Shown piece after piece: positions 1 through 8,596 of a DNA stretch of 64,000 bases; within the stretch, counting starts at the first letter, position 1; every line of letters starts with the position of its first letter. Under the pieces are notes generated by a model. The model worked only from the letters and a program-made list of their open reading frames with translations. It was not told where the DNA came from and made no database searches. Both the position numbers and the translations under genes were made by a program. This DNA is from DASRWT01 sp963748485. Lineage in GTDB: Bacteria; Methylomirabilota; Methylomirabilia; Rokubacteriales; CSP1-6. The stretch covers positions 1,550,001 to 1,614,000 of the forward strand of contig CAVVJF010000009.1 of assembly GCA_963748485.1 (NCBI GenBank), read 5' to 3'.

Positions 1-906
1 GGCCGGCGGGTGGACGAGTCCTCCCCCATGGTGGACGCCCGGCTTGCCGACGGCTCGCGGGTGAACGCGATCATCCCGCCGCTGGCCCTGGACGGCCCCG
101 CGCTGTCCATCCGCCGGTTCGCGGTGGACCCCTTCCGGGTGTCTGACCTCATCGAGTTCGGGACCCTCACGCCGGCCCTGGCCGAGGTCCTCCGGGCCGC
201 GGTCCAGACCCGGCTCAACATCCTGGTGTCGGGTGGGACCGGTGCGGGCAAGACCACGCTCCTCAACGTGCTGTCCAACTTCATCCCGAACAGCGACCGC
301 ATCGTCACCATCGAGGACTCGGCCGAGCTCCAGCTCCAGCAGGAGCACGTGGTGCGGCTCGAGACTCGGCCGGCCAACATCGAAGGCGCCGGGGCCGTGG
401 CTCAGCGGGATCTGTTGCGGAACGCTCTCCGGATGCGGCCGGACCGGATCGTGGTGGGCGAGGTGCGCGGGGCAGAAGTCCTGGACATGCTCCAGGCCAT
501 GAACACGGGCCACGACGGCTCCCTCTCGACGGTCCACGCCAACTCGTCGCGGGACGCCCTCTCCCGCGTCGAGACCATGATGCTCATGTCCGGCATCTCG
601 CTGCCCGTCCGGGCCATGCGGGACTACATCGCCTCCGCCCTCGACATGATCGTGCAGGTGGCCCGGCTGTCCGACGGCACCCGGAAAGTCGTCCGGGTCA
701 CCGAGATCGTCGGCATGGAGGAGGACGTCATCACCTCGCAGGACATCTTCCTCTTCGAGCAAGAGGGCGTCGACGCGGACGGGCGGGTACTTGGCCACCA
801 CCGCGCCACAGGCATCCGCCCCAAGTTCAGCGAGCGGCTCGTCCGGTCCGGCATCGCGCTGGGCCTGGACGTGTTCGATCCCGATCGGCGCCAGGCGGTG
901 CGCTGA
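1..906 (+). CDS. tadA: Tad pilus secretion ATPase TadA/CpaF (5' partial)
   Basis: Hexameric ATPase that powers assembly of Tad/Flp-type pili at the inner membrane. The frame is open from base 1 (the first codons read G-R-R), so the gene is cut by the window edge and the GTG at base 10 is not its start. The visible 301 residues carry the Walker A motif GGTGAGKTT (about bases 232-258), the Asp/His-box region and GEVRG, followed by a conserved STVHANS segment, all typical of type II/IV secretion NTPases of the CpaF class. The stop TGA overlaps the ATG of tadB (TGATG), so translation is coupled. Identification rests on motifs and on the tadB-tadC genes that follow. Confidence 0.95.
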   Translation, partial: GRRVDESSPMVDARLADGSRVNAIIPPLALDGPALSIRRFAVDPFRVSDLIEFGTLTPALAEVLRAAVQTRLNILVSGGTGAGKTTLLNVLSNFIPNSDRIVTIEDSAELQLQQEHVVRLETRPANIEGAGAVAQRDLLRNALRMRPDRIVVGEVRGAEVLDMLQAMNTGHDGSLSTVHANSSRDALSRVETMMLMSGISLPVRAMRDYIASALDMIVQVARLSDGTRKVVRVTEIVGMEEDVITSQDIFLFEQEGVDADGRVLGHHRATGIRPKFSERLVRSGIALGLDVFDPDRRQAVR

Positions 907-1847
907 TGGCTCTCCTGATCGCGGTCCTCGTCTTCTGCTTCCTGATGACGCTCGTGGTGGGCGTGTGGTGGGTCACCGAGACCCGGCGCCGTCTGCGCGA
1001 GCGGCTGGAGGCGCCCGGGGCCCCCGCCCCGGACCGTGGAATCCTTCGCGAAGGCCCGCGGCCGGCGGAGACAAGGCTCGCGGCCGTGCTCGGCGGAACG
1101 CGCGCCTGGCGGCGCTTCGAGACGCTGGTCATACAGGCCGGCTACAAGCAGCGCGTTGGCGATCTCGCGCTGATCGTTCTGGCCTTTGCCGTCGCCGGCG
1201 GGACGCTGGCCGCGCTTCGGACCGGCGCCATGGCGTGGGGCATCCTGGCCACTCCCGTGGCGGCCGCCCTGCCGATCGCCTTTCTCCTGCGCCGGCGCCA
1301 GCAGCGGATCCGCCAGTTCGAGGCGCAATTCCCCGAGGGGCTGGACATGATCACCCGTGCGATCCGCGCCGGGAACGCGCTCAGCGGGGCCCTCCGCCTC
1401 GTGGGCGAGGAGATGCCCGATCCCATCGGCGAGGAGTTCAAGCAGGTGTCCGAGGAGGTCCGGCTCGGCATCGACCCTGGCGAGGCACTGTTCCGGCTCC
1501 AGAGCCGCGTCCCGGTGCATGACATGGCCTTCTTCTGCACGGCCATCCGGATCCAGCGGGGCGCGGGCGGCAACCTGGCCGAGGTGCTCGATCGGCTGGC
1601 CGAGGTGATCCGCGAGCGCTTCAAGCTCCTGAGCTACGCCCGGGTGCTCCAGGCGCAGCACAAGTGGTCGGGCGTCGCGGTGGGCCTGAGCCCGGTGATC
1701 ATCGCCCTCATCTTCCAGCTCCTGAACCCTGGCTATTTCGACGCGATGGTGAACGACCCGATGGGACCCTACCTCTTCGCGGCCGGACTGGCCTTCGAGG
1801 TGATGGGTTTCATCGCCATCTGGCGCATCGCGCAGATCAAGGTGTGA
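906..1847 (+). CDS. tadB: Tad pilus inner-membrane platform protein TadB
   Basis: This is a 313-residue type II secretion system F-domain protein. There is an N-terminal membrane segment (about residues 3-25), a hydrophobic pair around residues 80-120, a cytoplasmic T2SSF helical domain (about 140-250) and two C-terminal membrane segments ending in FIAIWRIAQ. TadB and TadC together form the membrane platform on which the TadA ATPase acts. The ATG overlaps the tadA stop, and tadC follows 7 bases after the stop. Length and gene order match known tad loci. What else it could be: only the TadB/TadC assignment is open to doubt, and order supports TadB. Confidence 0.93.
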   Translation: MALLIAVLVFCFLMTLVVGVWWVTETRRRLRERLEAPGAPAPDRGILREGPRPAETRLAAVLGGTRAWRRFETLVIQAGYKQRVGDLALIVLAFAVAGGTLAALRTGAMAWGILATPVAAALPIAFLLRRRQQRIRQFEAQFPEGLDMITRAIRAGNALSGALRLVGEEMPDPIGEEFKQVSEEVRLGIDPGEALFRLQSRVPVHDMAFFCTAIRIQRGAGGNLAEVLDRLAEVIRERFKLLSYARVLQAQHKWSGVAVGLSPVIIALIFQLLNPGYFDAMVNDPMGPYLFAAGLAFEVMGFIAIWRIAQIKV

Positions 1848-1854
1848 GACAGCC

Positions 1855-2784
1855 ATGAGCCCAATGACCGCCGTCGTCCTGTCGTTCGTGACCGTCGGGG
1901 CCGTCACGTTCCTAGCCGGCCTGCTGCTCCTTCGCTGGTGGCCCGCGGTCCGGGCCGAGCGCCTTGCCAGCCCGTCGCCGATGGTAGGCACGGAATCCAT
2001 CCTCCGCTGGGACACCAGCCCGAGGACGGGGCTCGCCCGCACCGTGGAGCAGCTCGGGAAGGCGCTCAGCGGGTCTTACGGCCCGGCGCGCTATCGCCAG
2101 CAGCTCGGCTGGGCCGGGTACCACGACCCCGCCGCCATGACCCTGTTCGTGGGCGCCAAGGTGGCGCTCGCGCTGGGGGGCGGTACCTTCTACTTCTTCT
2201 ATGGCGCGCTCCAGAAGCTGGTGCTGCCGCAGCTCATGCCGGTCTCCCTGATCCTGGCCGTGCTCGGCTTCTTCCTGCCCGACTACTGGCTGCGCAACCG
2301 CGTCAAGGCCCGGAAGCGCGAGATCGTCAATGCCCTGCCGGACGTGCTCGACATGCTGATGGTGTGTGTCGAATCCGGCATGGGATTCGACGCCGCCGTG
2401 GCCCGCGTCGCCGAGGCCCCCGAGGCGCGTTCGGGCCCGCTCCACCGGGAAATGATGCGCATGCACCTGGAGATCCGCGCCGGCCGATCGCGGCCGGAGG
2501 CCCTCCGCGGCCTCGGCGAGCGGACCGGGGTCCAGGAGGTCAAGACGATGGTAAGCGCGTTCATCCAGACGGACCGGCTGGGGACATCGCTTGGCAAGAC
2601 GCTCCGGGTGCACGCAGACGCCGCCCGGGTGCAGCGTCGCCACCGGGCCGAGGAGCAGGCGCACCTGGCCCCGCTGAAGATGCTGTTCCCGACGGTGATG
2701 TTCCTGTTCCCGGCGTTCTTCCTGGTGACCCTGGCCCCTACACTACTGAGCCTCATGAAGCTTCTGAAGAGCCTCTCGAGGTGA
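1855..2784 (+). CDS. tadC: Tad pilus inner-membrane platform protein TadC
   Basis: This 309-residue protein is the second T2SSF-domain protein of the Tad platform. It has a membrane segment at the N-terminus (about residues 5-28), two further hydrophobic stretches near 100-150, the F domain (about 160-270, containing LPDVLDMLMVCVESGMGFD, typical of TadC) and a C-terminal membrane segment. It starts 7 bases after tadB and belongs to the same transcript. A second methionine at residue 4 is an alternative start. With TadA and TadB it would drive pilin polymerisation. The pilin, secretin and TadZ genes are not in the window and presumably lie to the left. Confidence 0.92.
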   Translation: MSPMTAVVLSFVTVGAVTFLAGLLLLRWWPAVRAERLASPSPMVGTESILRWDTSPRTGLARTVEQLGKALSGSYGPARYRQQLGWAGYHDPAAMTLFVGAKVALALGGGTFYFFYGALQKLVLPQLMPVSLILAVLGFFLPDYWLRNRVKARKREIVNALPDVLDMLMVCVESGMGFDAAVARVAEAPEARSGPLHREMMRMHLEIRAGRSRPEALRGLGERTGVQEVKTMVSAFIQTDRLGTSLGKTLRVHADAARVQRRHRAEEQAHLAPLKMLFPTVMFLFPAFFLVTLAPTLLSLMKLLKSLSR

Positions 2785-2794
2785 GATCCGGAGG

Positions 2795-3433
2795 ATGAGG
2801 ATAATGATGAGATCACGGTGGATCATTGCAGCTCTCGCTCTGGCCAGCCTGGCCGCCTCGGCGGTCCCGAGCCTGGCCCAGGACCTGACCGCCGACGTCC
2901 GTACATGGAGCGGGCAGTCCCTCACGCTGAAGCAACCCTCGTTCGAGGTCGTCTACACCATGTTCCCGCCGCCGCAAGAGGGGGAACAAGGCGGGGGCGG
3001 ACAGACCGGAGGGATGGAGGGCCTGGCCACGCAAGGGGCCGGCGTGCAGTCCGGAACTGGGCGGCTCCAGGCGGCCCAGGTCTTCGGTTCGCTCCGATCG
3101 ATCGGAGCGCTCCTCGACCGCGGCTCTGAGCCCATGCAGGGCAACAAGCAGAGCGACCACGTCACCCTTCACCGCGGCGGCGTCGAGCGCCAGATCCCGG
3201 TGACGAGCATCGCGAGCCTGACCTTCCAGCGTCGGCGGGTGGCGAACAGCACGCTGCCGCCCTACGTGGCGAACCAGCACTACCGCCACGGCGCCACCGC
3301 CACGCTGGTGGACGGCACCCGGGTGGACGGCGACTACGTCAACCTGGGCACCGCCCTCTTGCGCGGCATGACCGCAGAGGGTCACGTGGACATCCCGTGG
3401 CAGGACATCGAGAGCATCCGGTTCAGCCGGTGA
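2795..3433 (+). CDS. secreted protein of unknown function in the tad operon
   Basis: This 212-residue protein has an N-terminal signal peptide (basic MRSRW, then a hydrophobic Ala/Leu stretch, predicted cleavage at SLAQ-D). I do not recognise the family. The mature part is soluble-looking, with a Gly/Gln-rich low-complexity stretch around residues 55-80 and two short beta-rich units near the C-terminus (IPVTSIASLTFQR and IPWQDIESIRFSR) that resemble each other and may be an internal repeat. Three methionines (2795, 2804, 2807) could serve as start. It lies 10 bases after tadC and is followed directly by the TadG-like gene, so a role in pilus assembly or anchoring in the periplasm is inferred from position only. 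Confidence 0.75.
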   Translation: MRIMMRSRWIIAALALASLAASAVPSLAQDLTADVRTWSGQSLTLKQPSFEVVYTMFPPPQEGEQGGGGQTGGMEGLATQGAGVQSGTGRLQAAQVFGSLRSIGALLDRGSEPMQGNKQSDHVTLHRGGVERQIPVTSIASLTFQRRRVANSTLPPYVANQHYRHGATATLVDGTRVDGDYVNLGTALLRGMTAEGHVDIPWQDIESIRFSR

Positions 3434-3447
3434 GGAGAATGGTGAAC

Positions 3448-4740
3448 ATGGCCGGACTGGGTCGAGTGGCAGAGCTCTTGAGGAAGTGCTGGGGCACGAG
3501 GCGCGGCTGGTGCGGAGACCAGCGTGGCAGCATCCTGCTGTTCACCACCGTCGCGGTCGTCCCGATCATGATCGTCATGGGCGGTCTGGCCATGGACATG
3601 GCCTATTACGGGAGCGTGGACGCCGAGCTCCAGAGGTCCATGGACGCCGCGGCACTGGCCGGGGCGGGCAAGCTCGGATTCAACGACTCAGTGTTCCCGG
3701 CCGCCCGCCTGTCAGCCCAGCAGTACGCAGCCCAGAACCCGTACCGTGCCGGAACCCGTGCGGGAACCATCAACCTGAACCTGAATTCCGGGAACGCCTC
3801 GAGCGGCGACATTGTCCTTGGCATCTGGAACGGCTCGACGTTTACGCCGTCGCTCGACGGAACCCAGGTGAACGCTGTTCGTTGTCAGTACACCACGCAG
3901 GTTCCCATGTCGTTCCTCCGGCTCCTCGGCCTCAACACCCTCACCGCGGCGGCTGAGGCCATCGGCTGGGCCGCGCCACCTGCGACCCCACCACCGACAG
4001 CTTGCACGTTCCCGGTGGCTGTCAGCTCCTGCTTCTTCAGTAACGCCCTGTCCCCTGGTAATACGTCCTCCGGTTGCGGGGCGACCATCCAGTTCACCTC
4101 GAGCAGCGACCAGTCGCAGCTCGGTGCCAATACGGCCGCCTGGGCCAGCCTCGATCCGGACGCGAACAACGTGAATGCGGGCGCGACAGCGTCTGCCGTG
4201 GATGCCGCAGCGTCGGGTACCTGCGGCGCCAGTCTCCTCAGCACCGGAGCTAGCGTTCCCACGAGCGGAGGCGAGCTTGCGAACGTGATCAAGAACCACG
4301 TCAAGCCTGCCTTCATCGACAAGTACAACGCTTCACCCCAGCTAGTGGTCTACGCCCAAGATGGCACTACCGTCAGGTATCAGGGCAAGGGGTGGGAGGT
4401 GTTCGTTCCCGTCATCGATACAGGTTCCACATGCCCGCCTGGCTCGCAGATCAACCAATCGCACACCGTGGTCGGATGGACCCGGATGGTGATCACGCAG
4501 GTCCTCGACAATAACGGCGCGTGCGCAGTGGCGAACGACTGGCAACGGGGATCAGGGGGAAACCCCTGGGATCCCAAGTGTTTCGCCAGCAAGAATGGCA
4601 CGGCTCCGCAGGGCTCGCCGACCGTCGTGCAGGGCAACACGGGAATCTTCGGCTACTACGACTGCACGTACTTTCCTTCGCCGCCCGCGTCGGCGCCGGG
4701 GCCGATCTCGGCCACCGCAAAGCTCAAGCTCGTGAGATAG
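3448..4740 (+). CDS. TadG-like pilus assembly protein (TadE/TadG N-terminal domain)
   Basis: About 430 residues. The N-terminus has a basic stretch, then a TadE/G-type segment beginning QRGSILLFTTVAVVPIM with a single membrane helix, followed by DMAYYG and a helix rich in Ala (LQRSMDAAALAGA). This is the classic start of Tad-domain minor pilins and pseudopilins. The rest is a Ser/Thr/Asn-rich exported domain with about ten cysteines, probably disulfide-linked, and a Pro-rich end. Three in-frame starts compete (ATG 3439, GTG 3442, ATG 3448). The AGGAG at 3433-3437 has better spacing to 3448, so I chose that. It follows the secreted protein gene without a gap and completes the visible tadABC run. 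Confidence 0.82.
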   Translation: MAGLGRVAELLRKCWGTRRGWCGDQRGSILLFTTVAVVPIMIVMGGLAMDMAYYGSVDAELQRSMDAAALAGAGKLGFNDSVFPAARLSAQQYAAQNPYRAGTRAGTINLNLNSGNASSGDIVLGIWNGSTFTPSLDGTQVNAVRCQYTTQVPMSFLRLLGLNTLTAAAEAIGWAAPPATPPPTACTFPVAVSSCFFSNALSPGNTSSGCGATIQFTSSSDQSQLGANTAAWASLDPDANNVNAGATASAVDAAASGTCGASLLSTGASVPTSGGELANVIKNHVKPAFIDKYNASPQLVVYAQDGTTVRYQGKGWEVFVPVIDTGSTCPPGSQINQSHTVVGWTRMVITQVLDNNGACAVANDWQRGSGGNPWDPKCFASKNGTAPQGSPTVVQGNTGIFGYYDCTYFPSPPASAPGPISATAKLKLVR

Positions 4741-4751
4741 GGGCTGTTCTC

Positions 4752-5279
4752 ATGCGAGCCCCATCGAGGTCGCAGTCCTGGAGGCTAGCGCTCGTTCTCC
4801 TGGCAACGGCGGCGTTGGCGAGCGCGGACTGCGCCTCCGCAGGCTTGATGGTGGCAAGGCCGCTCTTCTCGGCGGTGTACGCGGTGGCCGACCGCAGCGT
4901 GGAGTGCACGCTGCCCGCGGACCGGGTGACGGGCTGGAGCGCCACGGTTGAAATCCTGTCCCGCATGGGAATCCGGGTCGACGAGGTCGACCACTCGCTC
5001 TCCTCTCTGAAACACGAGGTCGCGCGACTCGGGACGCGGATCGAGCAGGCGCGCGATGCCGAACCTGCGCCGACTGCCAGCCCGAGGCCTGCCAGCGCGG
5101 CCGCGCTCGACGCTGGTGGTGGGATCGTAGTCGTTCCGGCCAGCGTCGCCGTCCCGAGCGCGCCGGTGCGGAGCCCCGAGATGCTGGCGGTGGAGCGCGA
5201 CGTCCTGCCCGCTCCGCTGAAGGCAGTGGATCCCCTGAGCCCGGTCGGGGTCCTCGACACCGGGCGCCGCGCACAGTAG
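4752..5279 (+). CDS. exported protein of unknown function
   Basis: 175 residues from the ATG at 4752, twelve bases after the TadG-like gene. An N-terminal hydrophobic stretch (LALVLLATAALASADC) looks like a signal peptide; the cysteine is preceded by Asp, so a lipoprotein lipobox is not convincing. A compact segment follows (about residues 30-85, containing VECTLPADRVTGWSATVEI) and then a short predicted coiled coil (SSLKHEVARLGTRIEQA). The C-terminal half is Ala/Pro-rich and low complexity. I cannot name the family. Its position between the TadG-like gene and the TonB-like gene on the same strand suggests envelope work linked to the pilus, which is inference only. Confidence 0.65.
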   Translation: MRAPSRSQSWRLALVLLATAALASADCASAGLMVARPLFSAVYAVADRSVECTLPADRVTGWSATVEILSRMGIRVDEVDHSLSSLKHEVARLGTRIEQARDAEPAPTASPRPASAAALDAGGGIVVVPASVAVPSAPVRSPEMLAVERDVLPAPLKAVDPLSPVGVLDTGRRAQ

Positions 5280-5319
5280 CGCCACAACCGGACGCCATAG
5301 CCCGCGCGGATCAGGTGCC

Positions 5320-7164
5320 ATGAGGGGACCGGCAAGCTCCCGGAGCGATCGTGGCCATTCCCGGTTCCTGAGGCGTCCTGGCCTCAGGCGCTTGGACCAG
5401 GGCCATCTGGGATCGGCTGTCGTGTTCTCGGTCGCCCTGCACGGGGCGGTGCTCTTCGGGTTCATGCCGGTGGTCGGTGCGCCTCCCGGCCCCGGCTTGC
5501 TCGAGGTCTTTCCCGTGGCCGTCGCGACCGAGGAAGGCGGCGAGGCCCCGACCGGGGGAAGCCAACCGGCCCAGCCAGTGTCGCAGCCCGAGCCCGTGGT
5601 CTCCGCGTCGGTCCGGCCGAGTCTGGAGGAGAGCAGTCGGGAAGAATGGAATGGCTCCGGACCAGCGAGGAGCGGGCGGTCCGAGCCGCCTCGAAATCAG
5701 CCGCGACAGGCGGCTTCACCGCCGGCTCGAGCCTCTATCTCGAGCACGCCCAAAGCACCACCGCCGCCCCCGCCATCCCCACCCGCCTCGGAAGACGTGG
5801 TGCTCACGGAGCAGCCGCAGGTACTCGCCGGGGCGGGGGCTAGCGCGGTGGCCAACGTGCCACCGGGCGACCGGATCGTGTCCATCGCGCCGAGTGAGCC
5901 CCGGCTAGCGGACGTGCTGGCGCCAGTCACGACGCGTACCGAGGCGACGGCGCCTTCAGCATCTTCCGACCTGTCGGTGACAGCGCCACACGACCCTCAT
6001 CCCGGCCTTCTCGCCGGGAGAGAGAGGGGGGATACGCTGAAGCCTTCGGAGCCGCCTCCGAGGCGCGAAGTGGCACAAGCAACACCTGGCCACGCCCCGT
6101 CGGGGGCCAGGCCGGCGGGCTCGTCGCTGGGGCTGGGGCTCGACATGGTGCGGGTCCAGCTCGAGGGCCCGCGCAGCAAGGTGACACACGAGAGTGGCGA
6201 GACCGTCTCGGGCCGGATCACGGGAGGCGCCGCGAAGCGCCTGGTCCTCCACGTGAACGACACCGCGCACGAGGTCAAGCTCGACCATCGCGCGTTCCAG
6301 ACCTCAGTGGCGCTGACCCCAGGCCTGAACCGCCTGCGTGCCGTGGTCACGGGGGCGGGCGGCATCGAGGCGGAAGACGTGATTGCCATCGAGTACGTGC
6401 CCCCGCCGGTAGCGAGCGGCATCGCGCTGACTAGCCCACACGAGGGCCTCACTCTCGGTCCCGAGGATCCGCCATTGATCGTCGTCGAGGGAGAAGTGGA
6501 GGACAGGAGCGCGACGGAGGTCTGGGTGGTCGCCAGCGACCGCCGCATCCCGGTGGCCGCACGAGAGGGCCGATTCCGGCTGGTCGTGCCCGCCCTCGAG
6601 CCCGCCACGCGCGTGTGGGCGGAGGCTCGGCCGAACGGAGGCCCGCTCCAGCGCAGCAGGACAGTGACGGTCCACGCCGCCCCGTCGCGGTCGGGGCCCG
6701 CACTTCTCGTGATGGAGGGGCTTCCCGAAACCGCCGGAGCGGAGGTGGACGTCAGCGCCATCTGGCGCGGAGCCCCGGGAAGCCTGGAAGCGCCGGCGGT
6801 ACCGGTCTCGCTGAAGCCGCTCCGCACATCACCCGGCGCTCCGCGGCCAGCCGCGTTCTCCCTGGGGACCATCAAGCCCGGGGTGTACACCCTCGCGCTC
6901 ACCGTCCGGACCCCGGTGGCGGACGCAAGCGTCCGGCCCACGCTGTACGTGGCGGAGGACGGCGCGGTGAAGAGCCGCGTCCTCAAACCCGTGTCGCTCG
7001 CCGTCGCCGGGCGGGTCGTGGTTGCCCGTGTCCTGCTCCCCCAGGGCGTGCTGTGGGACCAGGACGACTGGTTCACCGGCAAGAGCGAGAGCGCGGACGC
7101 GATCACCAAGTTCCGCTTCCCGGAAGGCATTGCCTGGGCGGAGCGGAAGGCGGATCTCCCGTGA
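5320..7164 (+). CDS. membrane-anchored envelope protein with TonB-like N-terminus and Ig-like C-terminal region
   Basis: 614 residues. A single N-terminal membrane helix (about 31-51) carries the SxxxHxxxxxxF pattern seen in TonB/TolA-type anchors (His41). A long Pro/Ser/Ala-rich linker (about 55-270) follows, as expected for a periplasm-spanning segment. The last 340 residues look beta-rich and Ig-like, with repeated hydrophobic/Thr/Val patterns, and there is no TonB C-terminal domain. No exbB/exbD neighbours are visible. The linker contains a REP-like palindrome translated in frame (see repeat at 5994). The stop overlaps the GTG of the next gene. Function unknown; coupling of pilus or envelope machinery across the periplasm is a guess from the architecture. 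Confidence 0.68.
   Translation: MRGPASSRSDRGHSRFLRRPGLRRLDQGHLGSAVVFSVALHGAVLFGFMPVVGAPPGPGLLEVFPVAVATEEGGEAPTGGSQPAQPVSQPEPVVSASVRPSLEESSREEWNGSGPARSGRSEPPRNQPRQAASPPARASISSTPKAPPPPPPSPPASEDVVLTEQPQVLAGAGASAVANVPPGDRIVSIAPSEPRLADVLAPVTTRTEATAPSASSDLSVTAPHDPHPGLLAGRERGDTLKPSEPPPRREVAQATPGHAPSGARPAGSSLGLGLDMVRVQLEGPRSKVTHESGETVSGRITGGAAKRLVLHVNDTAHEVKLDHRAFQTSVALTPGLNRLRAVVTGAGGIEAEDVIAIEYVPPPVASGIALTSPHEGLTLGPEDPPLIVVEGEVEDRSATEVWVVASDRRIPVAAREGRFRLVVPALEPATRVWAEARPNGGPLQRSRTVTVHAAPSRSGPALLVMEGLPETAGAEVDVSAIWRGAPGSLEAPAVPVSLKPLRTSPGAPRPAAFSLGTIKPGVYTLALTVRTPVADASVRPTLYVAEDGAVKSRVLKPVSLAVAGRVVVARVLLPQGVLWDQDDWFTGKSESADAITKFRFPEGIAWAERKADLP
5994..6030. repeat. REP-like palindrome inside a coding region
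   Basis: A nested inverted repeat: outer arms CCCTC (5994-5998) and GAGGGG (6025-6030), inner arms CCCGGC (6001-6006) and GCCGGG (6013-6018). This is the general layout of the small CCCTCAYCCC-type palindromic repeats usually found between genes. Here it is read in frame and encodes the linker segment HPGLLAGRERGD. I did not find a second copy in this window. Confidence 0.5.
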
Positions 7165-7907
7165 GCCGCCGGTCGGTTCTCGTTGGCCTGGCGCTGGTCG
7201 TATTGGCCCCACTCGCGGGCCCCGCCACCGAGGCGGCGAGCGTGACCGATCTGAACGAGGCGGGCAAGGAGGCTTACGAGCGCGGCGACTACGCTCAGGC
7301 GGAGCGGCTCTTTCGCCAGGCCATCGCCCAGGCGCCCTCGCACCCGCTGCTGCACTACCACCGCGGGGTCGCCCTGAGCCGGCTGGAGCGCTGGGAGGAG
7401 GCCGCCCGGTCCTACGAGGCAGCGCTGCGCCTGAATCCGCCGGCACCGCTGGCCACGTCCATCCGCGGAGCCCTTCGGAGCGTCGCTCCCTTCCTAGCGT
7501 CGTCGCGCCCTTCGAGACCCGCCCCTGCGGACCTCTCCGTTCCGCTCGAGCGGACCGCTGGGGGATGGCTGGCGGACGTGGTGGTGAACGACCGGCGCAC
7601 TGCTCGCTTCCTCGTCGACACCGGCGCCAGCATCTGCGTCGTCGGGCTGGACCTGGCCCGGGAGCTCGGCATCGAGCCGCGGCCGGGAGCACGGACGATC
7701 CAGCTCGAGACCCTCTCCGGCCGGACGAGCGGCTCGCTGGTGACCGTTGCCTCGCTGCGGGTCGGGGAAGTCGAAGGTCAGGGCGTCGCCGCCGTCATCC
7801 ACGACACCGGCCCCCGCATGGACGGGATACTCGGCAACACCTTCCTCGGTCGCTTCACGGTGATCCTGGATCCGGAGCGGGCCGTGCTCATCCTGAGGCC
7901 GCGCTGA
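7161..7907 (+). CDS. exported TPR protein with retropepsin-like aspartic protease domain
   Basis: 248 residues from the GTG at 7161, whose last bases overlap the preceding stop (GTGA). A signal peptide (about residues 1-26) is followed by two or three tetratricopeptide repeats (about 28-100, with AYERGDYAQAERLFRQAI and a second unit). A clan AA aspartic protease domain fills the C-terminal 120 residues. The catalytic motif is FLVDTGAS (Asp near residue 153), and the second conserved block is GILGNTFLGRF (near 222). Proteins of this type act as dimers. The coupled translation with the TonB-like gene suggests the two work together in the periplasm. Substrate unknown; a role in processing pilus or envelope proteins is inference. 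Confidence 0.85.
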   Translation: MSRRSVLVGLALVVLAPLAGPATEAASVTDLNEAGKEAYERGDYAQAERLFRQAIAQAPSHPLLHYHRGVALSRLERWEEAARSYEAALRLNPPAPLATSIRGALRSVAPFLASSRPSRPAPADLSVPLERTAGGWLADVVVNDRRTARFLVDTGASICVVGLDLARELGIEPRPGARTIQLETLSGRTSGSLVTVASLRVGEVEGQGVAAVIHDTGPRMDGILGNTFLGRFTVILDPERAVLILRPR

Positions 7908-7997
7908 CGGTGCAGACGCGCGTCGGCGACGAATCGGCCCGCATCGAGGCTGGGGTCCGAGCGCGAACAGCCACGGGCCGCGGCCTTCACAGCTCGT

Positions 7998-8596
7998 TCA
8001 GCTAGCAGTCTCCTTCAAGAGGCGATCCAGATCGGCCGCGAGATCCCTGCCTCGATGACTCCCACGCTCGCGGATCAGGGCAACCGCTCGCCGCGCCTCC
8101 GTGAGATCGGCCGGCCTCGCGATCCGCATCAGTGCGAGGAGACCCACATGGTCCTGCGGTCGCGCACGATCGTCGCGTGCCAGGAGCTTGAGCGCGATCA
8201 AGTGTCCGACGGTGGCAACCGGAACGGACACGCCCGCCAGCACCTCGACGGTCTCGGCGGCGCCCACGATCTCGGGTTCGATCCCCGAGGACGCGAAGAG
8301 CAGGTCGACCACCATCCCACCCTCGGATCCCGCGGTCGAGTGAAGGCGCGCAGTCGCTCGGCGTCTGGGTCGCCGTCGACGGCAACCACGACATCGATGT
8401 CGCGGGTGAAGCGGGGTTCGGTGCGAGCCGAGACCGCCAAGGCGCCCACCACGGCCCACCGTCGCCCGCGCGCTTCGAGACTGCGCGCAACCCGGTGGAG
8501 GGTCGATTCGATCCTGTTCAGCGCGTCATCCGGGGCCAGACCCCCGGCCGGCCGAGTGCATCCCCGTGCTCGGCGCCGGGCCGCTCGCGCAGCCAC
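7998..8596 (-). pseudogene. decayed nucleotidyltransferase (AbiEii-like toxin family)
   Basis: The N-terminal part is read in one frame (from about 8570 down to 8340) and contains WAVVGALAVSARTE followed by FTRDIDVVVAV, the G-[SG] and DxD core of minimal nucleotidyltransferases. The C-terminal part continues in another frame (about 8330 to 7998) with VVDLLFASSGIEPEIV and VGHLIALKLLARDD, the conserved second half of the same family. Relative to my knowledge of the family, roughly 25-30 residues between the two halves are missing and the frame is shifted near 8335, so this is a deletion and not only a single-base error. The small gene just upstream is its usual partner. The true start is unclear. 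Confidence 0.72.
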
